DNA from: Limnohabitans sp.
GTDB taxonomy: Bacteria; Planctomycetota; Phycisphaerae; Phycisphaerales; SM1A02
Direction: 5' to 3'
Length of the DNA: 27,592 bases
Assembly (NCBI GenBank): GCA_030054275.1
Contig: JASGCF010000006.1
Span: 1-27,592, forward strand
The position numbers and the translations under genes were made by a program. Shown here one piece after another: positions 7,738 to 15,174 of this stretch; positions within the stretch are counted from its first letter, which is position 1; the number at the start of each line of letters is the position of its first letter. The notes under the pieces were generated by a model, which was not told the origin of the DNA, made no database searches, and saw only the letters and a list, made by a program, of their open reading frames with translations.

Positions 7738-9060
7738 TTACTGCAAGCGATACTCGCCTGGCTTCCGCACGAACGGTGCTGGCGCATCGCCTGGAATCTG
7801 AACGACCTTCGGCATCAGGTCCAATTTCGATTTCGTCGTCATGAAATCCCATGTTGCAATCTGACCCGAGTATGCAGCTTCGCGACCCATCACAGCCATC
7901 ATCGAACTCTCTGCAGTTTGACGAAGTTCGACAATCGGTTTGCCCGCGACGATCGACTCGACAAGTTCCTTGTGTTCTTGGCGATAGGCAGCGCCAAGAT
8001 TGCCCTTGATCGAGAACAACTCGTTCCCCGCGTGGTCGTAGATTTGCGTTCCCGCATCAAATGCTCGTAGGTACGCAACGCCACGCGAGCCGTACACGAT
8101 GTTGTCGAGTTGGTTGTCGGAGTTTGGCCAGTGGCGGCCCGTGAACGAACAGATCTTGCCATTCGCCCACTCGAAATCGCACGAAACCGAATCCCACATT
8201 TCGCTGTCAGCCGGACGATTCCAACGCGAACCCGATGCGAAGCAACGCGTCGGTGGCCCACCCATGACCCAGTGAACGATGTCGATGTTGTGGACCGCTT
8301 GCTCCGCGATCTGATCGCCCGACAGCCAAATGAAATGCATCCAGTTGTAGATCTGGTACTCCATATCGCTCATGCCAGGCTGACGCTCGCGATACCAGAT
8401 GCCGTTTGAGCAGTATCGCGCCGTCATGCCAACGACCTCGCCGATCATGCCTTCACGAATGCGCTTGATTCCCTCGATAAAACTCGGTTGACGGCGATAC
8501 TGCGTGCCAGTGACGATGGCTGTGCCCTGTTTCTTCGCAAGATCGTGCGCCGCACAACACACCTGGTAGCCCGCCGTATCCACGCACACGGGCTTCTCCG
8601 CAAAGACATGCTTACCCGCCGCAACGGCTGCCGCAATATGAATCGGGCGGAAGCCCGGTGCTGTTGCGAGCAGGACGAGGTCGACATCCTTCAGATCGCA
8701 AATCTTCAGATAGCCATCTAGGCCGCCGAAGATTCGTTCATCGGGCACATCAACCCGATCGCCGTGCGCCTCTTTGAGCGCATCCCGCGCGCCTTTCGCT
8801 TTCGTGAGATCCACATCGGCCATCGCAACGATCTTCACATTCGGATTCGCAGTGAGCGAGTCGTTTGCTGCGCCGGAACCACGACCACCGCAGCCAACGA
8901 GGCCAATGCGGACAACCTTTCCTACTCCACCGCCATCGGCGGCTGTTTTCGCCTGCTGCGCAAGTGCGATGTTCAGGCCAAATCCGCTTGGGACAACAAG
9001 ACTTGCTGCGCCAACGGCTGCAGAAAGTGCGAGAAATTCACGGCGCGTGTGATCGTGCAT
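7738..9060 (-). CDS. Tat-exported Gfo/Idh/MocA family oxidoreductase
   Basis: A predicted NAD(P)-dependent sugar or inositol dehydrogenase-like enzyme acting outside the cytoplasm. A twin-arginine signal TRREFLALSAA (5-15) precedes a hydrophobic stretch. The Rossmann dinucleotide motif GLVGCGGRGSG lies at 53-63, and the family EKP motif at 155-157 (AEKPV) carries the conserved Lys. The motif HNIDIVHW further on carries the conserved Asp/His pair typical of the C-terminal domain. The length of 440 aa is usual for the planctomycete Tat-type subfamily. The start has an excellent GAGGAG (9068-9073) seven bases upstream. The SYLF lipoprotein gene lies upstream on the same strand, but a hairpin in the gap makes co-transcription uncertain. 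The substrate cannot be inferred. Confidence 0.92.
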   Translation of the reverse strand: MHDHTRREFLALSAAVGAASLVVPSGFGLNIALAQQAKTAADGGGVGKVVRIGLVGCGGRGSGAANDSLTANPNVKIVAMADVDLTKAKGARDALKEAHGDRVDVPDERIFGGLDGYLKICDLKDVDLVLLATAPGFRPIHIAAAVAAGKHVFAEKPVCVDTAGYQVCCAAHDLAKKQGTAIVTGTQYRRQPSFIEGIKRIREGMIGEVVGMTARYCSNGIWYRERQPGMSDMEYQIYNWMHFIWLSGDQIAEQAVHNIDIVHWVMGGPPTRCFASGSRWNRPADSEMWDSVSCDFEWANGKICSFTGRHWPNSDNQLDNIVYGSRGVAYLRAFDAGTQIYDHAGNELFSIKGNLGAAYRQEHKELVESIVAGKPIVELRQTAESSMMAVMGREAAYSGQIATWDFMTTKSKLDLMPKVVQIPGDAPAPFVRKPGEYRLQ

Positions 9061-9085
9061 GCTGAGCTCCTCAAAGAAACGAGTC

Positions 9086-9104
9086 GCGAGACGGCGTCTC
9101 GCGG
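9086..9104 (-). terminator. Hairpin between SYLF gene and oxidoreductase
   Basis: A perfect 8-bp stem CGCGAGAC / GTCTCGCG with a 3-base loop GGC. It lies 80 bp downstream of the SYLF stop and just upstream of the oxidoreductase ribosome site on the minus strand. It could end the SYLF transcript or be a leader element of the next gene. There is no T tract. Confidence 0.45.
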
Positions 9105-9183
9105 ACGCAAGATAGCGGCAGCGCTCACCGAAGCGAAGGCTCCATCAGCATGGTTTCAGAAATGATCGAGAACGAGGCGCGCG

Positions 9184-9780
9184 TCACTCAAGATCCGCGA
9201 GCGACTTGTAGCGAACATGCGATAACGCAATCGACACACCGAACATGAGTCCAGCCTGATCGCCCACATACACAATCACGCCATCTTTGAACTGCTTTGA
9301 GGCTGCTGTTCCAGCTTGCGCAGCGACCACCGTGGCTGCAATGTCACCAGACCAAGTTCCCTCTTTGAATTTGCGCATGACTTCTTCATTTTCAAGAACC
9401 ATTGCGATCTTCTGCCCTTGCGCACCCACGGTCACACCAAGCGCCGTGCGATTGATGGCAGCCCAACCAAGTTGTTCGCCCGATGGGGAGTACGCGCCTC
9501 CGCGACCAAAACTCCCGCCGACAAAGATGATGCCCCACTCACCAGCGTCTGGGAAAATGATGTAACCGCCGCTCTTCTCGATTTGCTCGCGAAAGCCAGA
9601 CACATTTTGCTCAAACCACTTCTCGGCTGCCTTCGCTTCAAGCGCGAACGATGCGCGGCTTTCATACTTGGGTGCCGTGTTGCAGCCAACCAGTGTTGTC
9701 ATACCGATTGCTGCACAAAGCATGGCGCAAAGCGCTGCGGGCGTGCGTGATATCGAAACGGTCGAACGAAGGCTCGTCAT
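9184..9780 (-). CDS. SYLF-domain (Ysc84-like) lipoprotein
   Basis: A predicted lipid-binding envelope lipoprotein of 198 aa. The signal ends in the lipobox LVGC (about residues 29-32). The mature part is one SYLF domain: FALEAKAAEKWF, SGGYIIFPDAGEWGIIFVGGSFGRGG, GVTVGAQGQK and the terminal IALSHVRYKSLAD. The family's glycine-rich strands and the GQ pair are preserved. I chose ATG 9780 because the protein then begins directly with a basic lipoprotein signal (MTSLRSTVS...). The frame is open for 22 more codons to an ATG at 9846, which would put an unlikely extension before the signal. It is divergent from the old yellow enzyme gene with a 112-bp gap that must contain both promoters. The family is thought to bind phosphoinositides in eukaryotes; its bacterial role is poorly known. 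Confidence 0.88.
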   Translation of the reverse strand: MTSLRSTVSISRTPAALCAMLCAAIGMTTLVGCNTAPKYESRASFALEAKAAEKWFEQNVSGFREQIEKSGGYIIFPDAGEWGIIFVGGSFGRGGAYSPSGEQLGWAAINRTALGVTVGAQGQKIAMVLENEEVMRKFKEGTWSGDIAATVVAAQAGTAASKQFKDGVIVYVGDQAGLMFGVSIALSHVRYKSLADLE

Positions 9781-9892
9781 AGTGGAATCTCGGAGGCTGA
9801 AATTGAGAGTGTAATGAGCGATAGGAAGAGTTGGCGAGCGACGCATCGGATACGCGCATTCCTGCGAAGATGACTCGCCTAAGGAACTCGTG

Positions 9893-11014
9893 ATGCGATA
9901 CCCAAACCTGCTTCAACCGATCTCGCTTCGTTCGCTTGTCTGCCCCAATCGTGTCTTCATGGCGCCGCTCACACGACAGCGCGCGCAGCAGCCTGGCGAC
10001 ATTGCGGGAGAACTGCAGGCCGAGCACTACGCGCAGCGCGCTTCATTCGGCCTCTTGATCACCGAAGCAACGCAGATTTCACCGGAAGGAAAGGGCTATC
10101 CGCATACGCCAGGCATCTATTCGGACGAGCAGATCGCTGGCTGGAAGTTGGTCACAGATCGTGTGCACGCAGCAGGTGGCCGCATCTTCTGTCAACTGTG
10201 GCATGTGGGGCGTGTGAGTCATGTCGCGCATCAACCGAACGGACAACCACCGGTGGCGCCCGTCGCAGCACGCTCCAAGGGCTATGTCAGTATTCGCCAC
10301 CCCGATGGCCGCCGCGAACGCGTCGAGGCAAGTATGCCGCGCGCGCTTGAAACCAAAGAGATGGCGCGCGTGATCGAAGATTTCGCCTATGCAGCGCGCT
10401 GCGCGAAAGCCGCGGGTTTTGACGGCGTCGAAGTGCACGCCGCCAACTCGTATCTCATCAACCAGTTTCTTTCGGGCTCACTCAACCAGCGCGACGACGC
10501 GTGGGGCGGATCGATCGAAAATCGCATGCGACTTTTGCTTCATGTCATCGACGCGGCTGGTGAAGCGTTCTCGTACGCGCGCGTCGGTGTGCGACTCTCG
10601 CCGATGGGAAGCGTGAATGATTTGCCGCACCACCACGACGATGAAGCGTTGATGGAGCGAGTAGCCGAGGAACTTGGAAAACGCCGCCTTTCGTATCTGC
10701 ATCTTTTCAACCACTATTGGTCGAAGGATCGTTGGAACGGTCACTTCACAGAGCGTCTTGCCCGCGAAATGAAGGCGCGCTTCAACGGGCCGATCGTGCT
10801 CAACGGCTACGGCAACGATGTCGCTGCGGCTGAAGCGGATCTTGCCAACGGCTTGGGTGACGCGATTGCGTTTGGTCGCCTTGCGATTTCGAATCCCGAT
10901 CTTCCAGAACGCTTCGCCGCCGACGCAGAACTCGCTGCGTGGGACGACACGACTTTCTATGGCGACGACGCGCGCGGTTACAACGACTATCCGCGAATGT
11001 CTGCGTCGTGCTGA
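9893..11014 (+). CDS. Old yellow enzyme family alkene reductase (FMN, NADH:flavin oxidoreductase)
   Basis: A cytoplasmic FMN-dependent ene-reductase acting on activated C=C bonds or nitro compounds. A TIM barrel of 373 aa. N-terminal NRVFMAPLTRQRA is the FMN-binding strand and ITEATQISPEGKGYPHTPGIY is the loop typical of the NemA/OYE class. HAAN (182-185) gives the substrate-anchoring His/Asn pair and Tyr187 the proton donor, and GGSIENR (205-211) is diagnostic. GVRLSP holds the FMN-contacting Arg234. The phosphate-binding GDAIAFGRLAISNPD is near the end. AAGGA at 9881-9885 is seven bases before ATG 9893; the GTG three bases earlier is a less likely start. The reduced N-terminal TRQRAQQPG resembles TRxRA of alkene reductases rather than YqjM-like enzymes. 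No regulator of the TetR/NemR type is adjacent. Confidence 0.94.
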   Translation: MRYPNLLQPISLRSLVCPNRVFMAPLTRQRAQQPGDIAGELQAEHYAQRASFGLLITEATQISPEGKGYPHTPGIYSDEQIAGWKLVTDRVHAAGGRIFCQLWHVGRVSHVAHQPNGQPPVAPVAARSKGYVSIRHPDGRRERVEASMPRALETKEMARVIEDFAYAARCAKAAGFDGVEVHAANSYLINQFLSGSLNQRDDAWGGSIENRMRLLLHVIDAAGEAFSYARVGVRLSPMGSVNDLPHHHDDEALMERVAEELGKRRLSYLHLFNHYWSKDRWNGHFTERLAREMKARFNGPIVLNGYGNDVAAAEADLANGLGDAIAFGRLAISNPDLPERFAADAELAAWDDTTFYGDDARGYNDYPRMSASC

Positions 11015-11091
11015 GAACACATACATCGGCCGCGCAGGCACCTTCTCGCAGGACGCTTGCGTTTCCGCCGACGCCCTGCGATTCTTCACGC

Positions 11092-11601
11092 ATGGCTGTT
11101 TCGCAGCACTTTCTCAACCGCTACACACGCGCGCTCACAGAGCCGCACTGCGATCACTGCGGATTCACACTGGCGACAAACAGTGACCGAGGCTGTTGCC
11201 CAGAATGTGGCACAGATTTCGATCCGCAATCCGTCTGTATCGCGCGCACGATGCGGCGTCTCCCCGTGCTCGGATATCTCGCGTTGCCGATCTGCGTGGC
11301 GATCACGCTGGTTGTTGTGATGATTGTCATTGATGCCTACGACTCGCTGTCACCAATGGCCATCGCGTCTTTCCTTGCACCTGCGTTCTTCGCCATCGCG
11401 TGGTGCGGCTTCCGAGCCCAGCGAATGACGCTGGTCGTCTTCGCTCGATGTATGCCAAGGCGTCGTGCTGAAAGCGCACTCTGTATTGCACTCAGCGGCG
11501 TCTCTATGCTGATCGGCTTTGCGATGATTTTCGGAGGGATCGTGCTCGCTGGCCTCGTCTTCGCGTTGGGAATGGCGGTCCAGAGCGGGCTTGATGCGTA
11601 A
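11092..11601 (+). CDS. Zinc-ribbon membrane protein of unknown function
   Basis: A 169-aa protein with an N-terminal zinc ribbon (Cys20 and Cys23 in HCDHCGF, Cys35/36 and Cys39 in CCPECGTDF) followed by three or four hydrophobic segments (about 57-80, 88-106, 124-165). Such C-x-D-x-C-G-x...CPECG ribbons fused to membrane helices are frequent in Phycisphaerales and other planctomycetes, but I know no assigned role. ATG 11092 is chosen because the longer frame from 10939 would overlap the oxidoreductase gene and read a low-complexity extension. It follows the reductase by 77 bp and could be read through from it. It is not part of the following sigma factor module unless transcription passes the leader hairpins at 11651-11687. 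Confidence 0.72.
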   Translation: MAVSQHFLNRYTRALTEPHCDHCGFTLATNSDRGCCPECGTDFDPQSVCIARTMRRLPVLGYLALPICVAITLVVVMIVIDAYDSLSPMAIASFLAPAFFAIAWCGFRAQRMTLVVFARCMPRRRAESALCIALSGVSMLIGFAMIFGGIVLAGLVFALGMAVQSGLDA

Positions 11602-11612
11602 CTCGTAAAAAG

Positions 11613-11646
11613 TTCGATTGCGGAAATTTCGATTGCGGAGATTTCG
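11613..11646. repeat. 15-bp tandem repeat, two units plus partial third
   Basis: TTCGATTGCGGAAAT (11613-11627) and TTCGATTGCGGAGAT (11628-11642) differ at one base and are followed by TTCG. The array starts 11 bases after the zinc-ribbon gene stop, in the leader of the second sigma factor. Confidence 0.8.
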
Positions 11647-11650
11647 TTGT

Positions 11651-11687
11651 CCCCGAACGCGACGGGGGCGCAAGAAGCGCTACCCCC
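11651..11687 (+). promoter_or_regulatory. Two mutually exclusive hairpins in the leader of the second ECF operon
   Basis: CCCCG (11651-11655) can pair with CGGGG (11663-11667). The same G run (GGGGG 11664-11668, then CGC) can instead pair with GCG...CCCCC (11677-11687). Only one can form at a time, as in an attenuator or in a terminator for the preceding gene. Function is inference. Confidence 0.35.
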
Positions 11688-11749
11688 AGATCAGATTTGC
11701 ATCCCACCGAACGATCGAAACTGATGCGGTGACCTTTGAGCGTCGAGCA

Positions 11750-12343
11750 ATGAACCAGTCTGACCCCACAGCCCGTGACCTCTTTGAAGTGCTCATGCGC
11801 GAGCACGGCGACGCGCTGCTTGTTTCCATTCGCGCGAATCTCCGCTGCGCGCATCGTTCGTCGATGCGATCGCTGGAGGATGACATCTTTCAGGAAACAG
11901 TGCTTGTTGCGTGGCGTAGGCTCGCAGACTACGACCGCACCCGGCCATTTGGTCCGTGGTTGCGAGGCATTGCGCGGCTCGTGAGTTTGGATCTCGTGTC
12001 TCGACATGCGCGACAGCACGCGGTCGATCCAACACACCTTGCCTCTTGTGTGGATGATCTCACTGCACACGCCGTCGAACGAGATCTCGCAACATTTGAG
12101 CGCTACCGCGGAGGCGATGAAACGGCGATGGGATTCCGTGAGCGACTTGCTGCACTTGACGATTGCATCTCGCGACTTCCCGCGATCTATGCGCACTGCG
12201 TACAAGCCGCGTATCGCGACGCGCACACCATGAGAGATGTGGCACGCGCATTCGATGAACAAGAAGAAACCATCAAGAAACGCCTCCAACGCGCGCGCGC
12301 CATGCTTGCAGAATGTCTGACGCAGAAAGGTGCTCTGGCATGA
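11750..12343 (+). CDS. ECF-family RNA polymerase sigma factor (second)
   Basis: A 197-aa group-4 sigma factor. Region 2 reads DDIFQETVLVAWRRLADYDRTRPFGPWLRGIARLVSLD at about 44-81, with the FGPWLRGIA pattern typical of planctomycete ECF proteins. Region 4 (about 135-190) has LDDCISRLP, an AAYRDAHTMRDVARAFDEQE helix-turn-helix and an IKKRLQRARAML tail. ATG 11750 starts directly before the conserved region; the frame is open upstream to 11618 through the repeat but that part is arginine-rich and unlikely. The stop overlaps the ATG of the next gene (ATGA), so the neighbour is the prime candidate for its anti-sigma factor. It is a different ECF subtype from the 2243 gene: it lacks the HTLQPTALVNE signature. 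Confidence 0.9.
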   Translation: MNQSDPTARDLFEVLMREHGDALLVSIRANLRCAHRSSMRSLEDDIFQETVLVAWRRLADYDRTRPFGPWLRGIARLVSLDLVSRHARQHAVDPTHLASCVDDLTAHAVERDLATFERYRGGDETAMGFRERLAALDDCISRLPAIYAHCVQAAYRDAHTMRDVARAFDEQEETIKKRLQRARAMLAECLTQKGALA

Positions 12344-13422
12344 GCGACCACCGCGACCACACCATCGACGCGATCCTCTCGCAGCATCTCGGCGAAAATG
12401 GAGAGACTATGGAAGCGCGATATGCCCGCGCGTTTGCTGCGCTCACACCGCGTGGCGCGGCGCAAGAATCGTCGCGAGAAACGCAGCGCGCGCTTCGGTT
12501 GTTGCCCGCGCGCGGTCGCCAGACATCACGACTTGTATCGTTTGCGCGTGCAGCGCTCATTGCTTTGGCGTTTGGCGCGCTGTTTCTCTTCTTTCCCACA
12601 ACAACCAACGCTTCGGGCATCCTTGATCGGGTGCTCGCTGCCGAGTCTCGTGTTCAAAGTTCACGCGGCGATCGACGCTACGAGATCGAAGTTGTACTTC
12701 CCCCACTTCCGCGCAGGCCAGACGAAGGGACGCGAGATCGTCGCAATTCCAATGAGATCCGAGCCGAAATACGACTTGTCGGAACCTGGGATTTGCGCGG
12801 AGACGAGTCGAGACTCGACCTGACCGCTGAGGGATTCCCAACCGTCACGCGTGTTGACGCGACGGAAGGTGCGTGGGAACGACGCGGCGACGGCTCTGTG
12901 CGCGCGCTTGATGAGCGCGGTATTTGGCCGCGCTGGATTCGCGATCCACACGGAGAAATCGCAGTCGAACGCATGGATGGTCTGCTTCGTCTTGTCCAAC
13001 GCTCGTATCTGGTCGCACTGGCCCGCGCAGGCGACGAATCGCCTGAACATCTTCGAGGAGCCATCCATCTCGTTGCGTCGCGTCAAGGTGATGTGATCGG
13101 ACCCACAGAAATCGATCTCTGGATTGACACCACACGCAATGTGGTGCTCGAGGCAAGGCTCGCATGGCAACCACCTGCGCTTCGAGATCGCGGCATGCGC
13201 GAAGGATCACGCGGTGCGTTTCGCGAAGGAACTCTTGGCGAATTCCGCGAAGGATCACGCGGTGCACCGCCGGCTCCACCTCCACCTCTTCCACCGGACG
13301 ACTATCGACCATCGCGTGGCACGCTCCCACCGTTTCCACCGCGCGAACTCTTCCTTCGCCGCATCGAACCGATCACATTCCCAGCGAATCACTTCACGAT
13401 GCCTTCGATCAGCGGTCCGTGA
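12340..13422 (+). CDS. Single-pass membrane protein, probable anti-sigma factor with extracytoplasmic sensor domain
   Basis: A 360-aa protein translated from an ATGA overlap with the ECF gene. Residues 1-68 are cytoplasmic, charged and partly helical. One transmembrane helix spans about 69-88 (FARAALIALAFGALFLFF). The exported part (about 95-280) has the strand pattern and sequence style of LolA/RseB-like sensor domains (RRYEIEV..., DLRGDESRLDL, DATEGAWERRG), but I can only suggest that. It lacks the H-x3-C-x2-C zinc motif of classical anti-sigma domains. The C-terminus carries four-residue repeats (REGS/RGAF/REGT, 287-309), a proline run (310-319) and a further proline-rich tail. Position and topology make an anti-sigma role likely; a generic membrane partner is the alternative. 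Confidence 0.7.
   Translation: MSDHRDHTIDAILSQHLGENGETMEARYARAFAALTPRGAAQESSRETQRALRLLPARGRQTSRLVSFARAALIALAFGALFLFFPTTTNASGILDRVLAAESRVQSSRGDRRYEIEVVLPPLPRRPDEGTRDRRNSNEIRAEIRLVGTWDLRGDESRLDLTAEGFPTVTRVDATEGAWERRGDGSVRALDERGIWPRWIRDPHGEIAVERMDGLLRLVQRSYLVALARAGDESPEHLRGAIHLVASRQGDVIGPTEIDLWIDTTRNVVLEARLAWQPPALRDRGMREGSRGAFREGTLGEFREGSRGAPPAPPPPLPPDDYRPSRGTLPPFPPRELFLRRIEPITFPANHFTMPSISGP
13198..13269 (+). repeat. In-frame 12/24-bp repeat in the anti-sigma candidate
   Basis: Units of 24 bp start at 13198, 13222 and 13246, each opening with CGCGAAGGA. The first and third share 20 identical bases (13198-13217 and 13246-13265). Each unit splits into two 12-bp halves, so the protein gains four-residue blocks (REGS, RGAF, REGT, LGEF, REGS, RGAP). 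Confidence 0.85.
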
Positions 13423-13439
13423 AACAGTTGCTCAGCAAT

Positions 13440-14798
13440 TCATGACGCGAACGCGATGCCTGCTATGGCAATCGCGAAAGCGATTCCGAGTCCAGGCAGC
13501 ACTGCACGAAACAGTTTCGCATCGCCCAACACGCGTGTGAGGACAAGTTTGAAGAGTGTGTTGACTGCAAGTGCCATCAGTGTTGCTCGCATGGCCAGCG
13601 CGCCACTCATTCCGCCAGCCTCAAGTTCGCGCGCGATGGTGAGCGCAATCGCATCCATGTCAGAGATTCCGCTAGCAGCCGCGACAAACAACAGTGCTCC
13701 TGCACCGGCATATGCGATCGTTGCCTTCGTGAGCACTTGAATCACGACGAAGATTGCGGCAAAAGTAAGCGCCGATGACAACTGTGTGGGGTTCCGTGGT
13801 TTTGCAAGAGCCTGCGCTTCTGTTGTCTCGCGTTCATCGCGCGTCGCGTGATGTGTCGGAACTTCTCTTGAAACTTCTCTTGAGACTTCTTTTGAAACTT
13901 CTTTTGGAACAGCCTGACGCCTCACCGACACAAATCCTGTGACGAGCGTCGCGAACGCAATTCCAGCAAGCCATGGCCACAACGCGAACAACGCCAGTTT
14001 GGATGCGACACCGATGAGGAGAATCAACCGCAGCGGCAACACCCCACACGAAAGCAGCGTGATCGCAGCAGAAACAGCGTGAGGCCCGCCCTCACGGACG
14101 CGTCGAGCTGCGCCCACGGTTGATGCCGTGCTCGATACGAGTCCGCCAAGAAGTCCTGTAGCGACCGTTCCAGCGCGCGCGCCAAGCAAGGCCTGCGCGA
14201 TGTAACCAGCGAGGCTGAGCGAAACAACGAGCACAACCAACATCCATGCGGCACGCGGATTCACTGCGTGAAGCGGACCCACATTGCGATCAGGAAGGAC
14301 CGGCAGAATGACGAGCGCGATCAACACAAAGATCGCAACAGCGCGCACATCGCTCGGCGCGAGGCGCCGAATGATGGCGTGCAGCGGATCGCGAATGTAG
14401 AGCAGGAGAAACAGCGTTCCAGCTCCTGCGATCGTCGTTGTGTGCTGACCGAGCACAGCGAAGCCGCCGAGGAGTGTCGTTGCAACAAGCGCGAACGCTG
14501 TCGTCAGGCCGAGATCCTGCCGCCGAGCGCTTTCTTCCGTGCGCGCGCGCGCAACGATGCCGCCTGTGATTCCCGCGGCAGCCGAGATCAGCGTCACCAT
14601 CAGTAGCGGCCACGGAGTCGCGTCGCGCGGACCAAGCATTGCCGCGATACCACCGATCAGGCCAGCAAGTCCAAAGGTACGCACGCCCGCCACTGTGTCC
14701 GGACGCCGCTCACGCTCAAAGCCGACAAGGAGACCAACGCCGAGCGCGAGCGCGAGGGATGCGATTTCGGGAGGAAGCCAAGCGCTGTCTTTATCCAT
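13440..14798 (-). CDS. MgtC/SapB-type N-terminal domain with DUF4010 membrane protein
   Basis: An inner-membrane protein of about 452 aa, with roughly eleven hydrophobic segments. The N-terminal domain has ALALGVGLLVGFERERR followed by GVRTFGLAGLIGG, the MgtC/SapB signature including the R-T-F/G element. The C-terminal half (from about LPDRNVGP on) is DUF4010-like, with GLLGGLVSSTASTVGAA as its most typical segment and GISDMDAIAL near the end. Between two membrane blocks lies a hydrophilic linker holding a four-residue repeat (KEVS/REVS). Transport or osmotic/Mg-related function is suspected for the family, not proven. I place the start at ATG 14798, immediately before the MgtC domain. The frame is open to ATG 15002, which would add 68 residues including RKVPx repeats. 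Neither start has a ribosome site. It is convergent with the anti-sigma gene, 17 bp apart. Confidence 0.85.
   Translation of the reverse strand: MDKDSAWLPPEIASLALALGVGLLVGFERERRPDTVAGVRTFGLAGLIGGIAAMLGPRDATPWPLLMVTLISAAAGITGGIVARARTEESARRQDLGLTTAFALVATTLLGGFAVLGQHTTTIAGAGTLFLLLYIRDPLHAIIRRLAPSDVRAVAIFVLIALVILPVLPDRNVGPLHAVNPRAAWMLVVLVVSLSLAGYIAQALLGARAGTVATGLLGGLVSSTASTVGAARRVREGGPHAVSAAITLLSCGVLPLRLILLIGVASKLALFALWPWLAGIAFATLVTGFVSVRRQAVPKEVSKEVSREVSREVPTHHATRDERETTEAQALAKPRNPTQLSSALTFAAIFVVIQVLTKATIAYAGAGALLFVAAASGISDMDAIALTIARELEAGGMSGALAMRATLMALAVNTLFKLVLTRVLGDAKLFRAVLPGLGIAFAIAIAGIAFAS
13858..13910 (-). repeat. Four 12-bp tandem units coding a KEVS/REVS linker
   Basis: Plus-strand units GGAACTTCTCTT, GAAACTTCTCTT, GAGACTTCTTTT and GAAACTTCTTTT (13858-13905), then a partial GGAAC. 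On the coding strand they give K/R-E-V-S/P blocks in a hydrophilic linker of the MgtC/DUF4010 protein, so copy-number change would keep the frame. Confidence 0.88.
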
Positions 14799-14892
14799 GG
14801 CTTGTGATTCGTGCGCTGTTGCGTTCGTGCACTGCGGCTCGTATCGGCGGCTGGGTTTCTCGGGTGCAGTATCGGCACGAGTCGGCGTGCGC

Positions 14893-14945
14893 CTCGCGGG
14901 AACCTTCCTCGCGGGAACCTTCCGCTCGGGAACCTTCCTCGCGCC
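14893..14945 (-). repeat. Three 15-bp tandem units upstream of the MgtC/DUF4010 domain
   Basis: CTCGCGGGAACCTTC occurs identically at 14893 and 14908; the third unit at 14923 begins CGCTCGGG, and a partial fourth follows. It lies either in the leader or, if translation starts at 15002, codes RKVPA-type five-residue repeats. The GGAACCTTC core resembles the repeat at 13858 in the same gene. Confidence 0.85.
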
Positions 14946-15027
14946 GAGGACCACTCTCTTGATCTCAGACAAAACGCAGAACGCCGACCCAGTTTGAAAC
15001 ATGGCGGTCGGCGAGCTGCGAGAGAGA

Positions 15028-15062
15028 GGAGAGAGGAGAGAGGAGAGAGGAGAGAGGAGAGA
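15028..15062. repeat. Five perfect 7-bp GGAGAGA units
   Basis: A simple sequence repeat, (GGAGAGA)x5, flanked by more GA dinucleotides (15020-15027 and 15063-15064). The period is not a multiple of three, so slippage would shift any frame crossing it. On the plus strand it is a run of Shine-Dalgarno-like purines ending directly at an ATG (15064). Confidence 0.9.
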
Positions 15063-15063
15063 G

Positions 15064-15138
15064 ATGCGTTTCTGCTTGCAACCAGCTGTCCCGGCTGGCT
15101 GTCTTCTGCGAAGGTCCCGTTGGCTCTCCCTTTGGTAG
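15064..15138 (+). CDS. Possible 24-codon leader peptide
   Basis: An ATG directly after the GGAGAGA array opens a short frame (MRFCLQPAVPAGCLL..., ending RWLSLW and TAG). The upstream purines are a very good ribosome site. The frame runs through the first hairpin and ends inside the second, the layout of an attenuator leader, and it is cysteine- and tryptophan-containing. No conservation is known to me, and chance is a real alternative because the purine repeat supplies the ribosome site for free. Confidence 0.22.
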   Translation: MRFCLQPAVPAGCLLRRSRWLSLW

Positions 15139-15174
15139 GGAGGCAGGACCTTTCAGGAGCACGCAGTCCCGTGC
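15082..15174. promoter_or_regulatory. Three consecutive hairpins in the divergent intergenic region
   Basis: Stem 1: CCAGC/GCTGG (15082-15086, 15094-15098). Stem 2: an outer AAGGTCC/GGACCTT (15111-15117, 15146-15152) enclosing an inner CTCCCT/AGGGAG (15126-15131, 15137-15142). Stem 3: GCACG/CGTGC (15159-15163, 15170-15174). GTCCCG occurs at 15088, 15114 and 15166, once in each structure. I matched it to no riboswitch class I know. It could be a leader of either gene, a small RNA or terminators. Confidence 0.5.
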
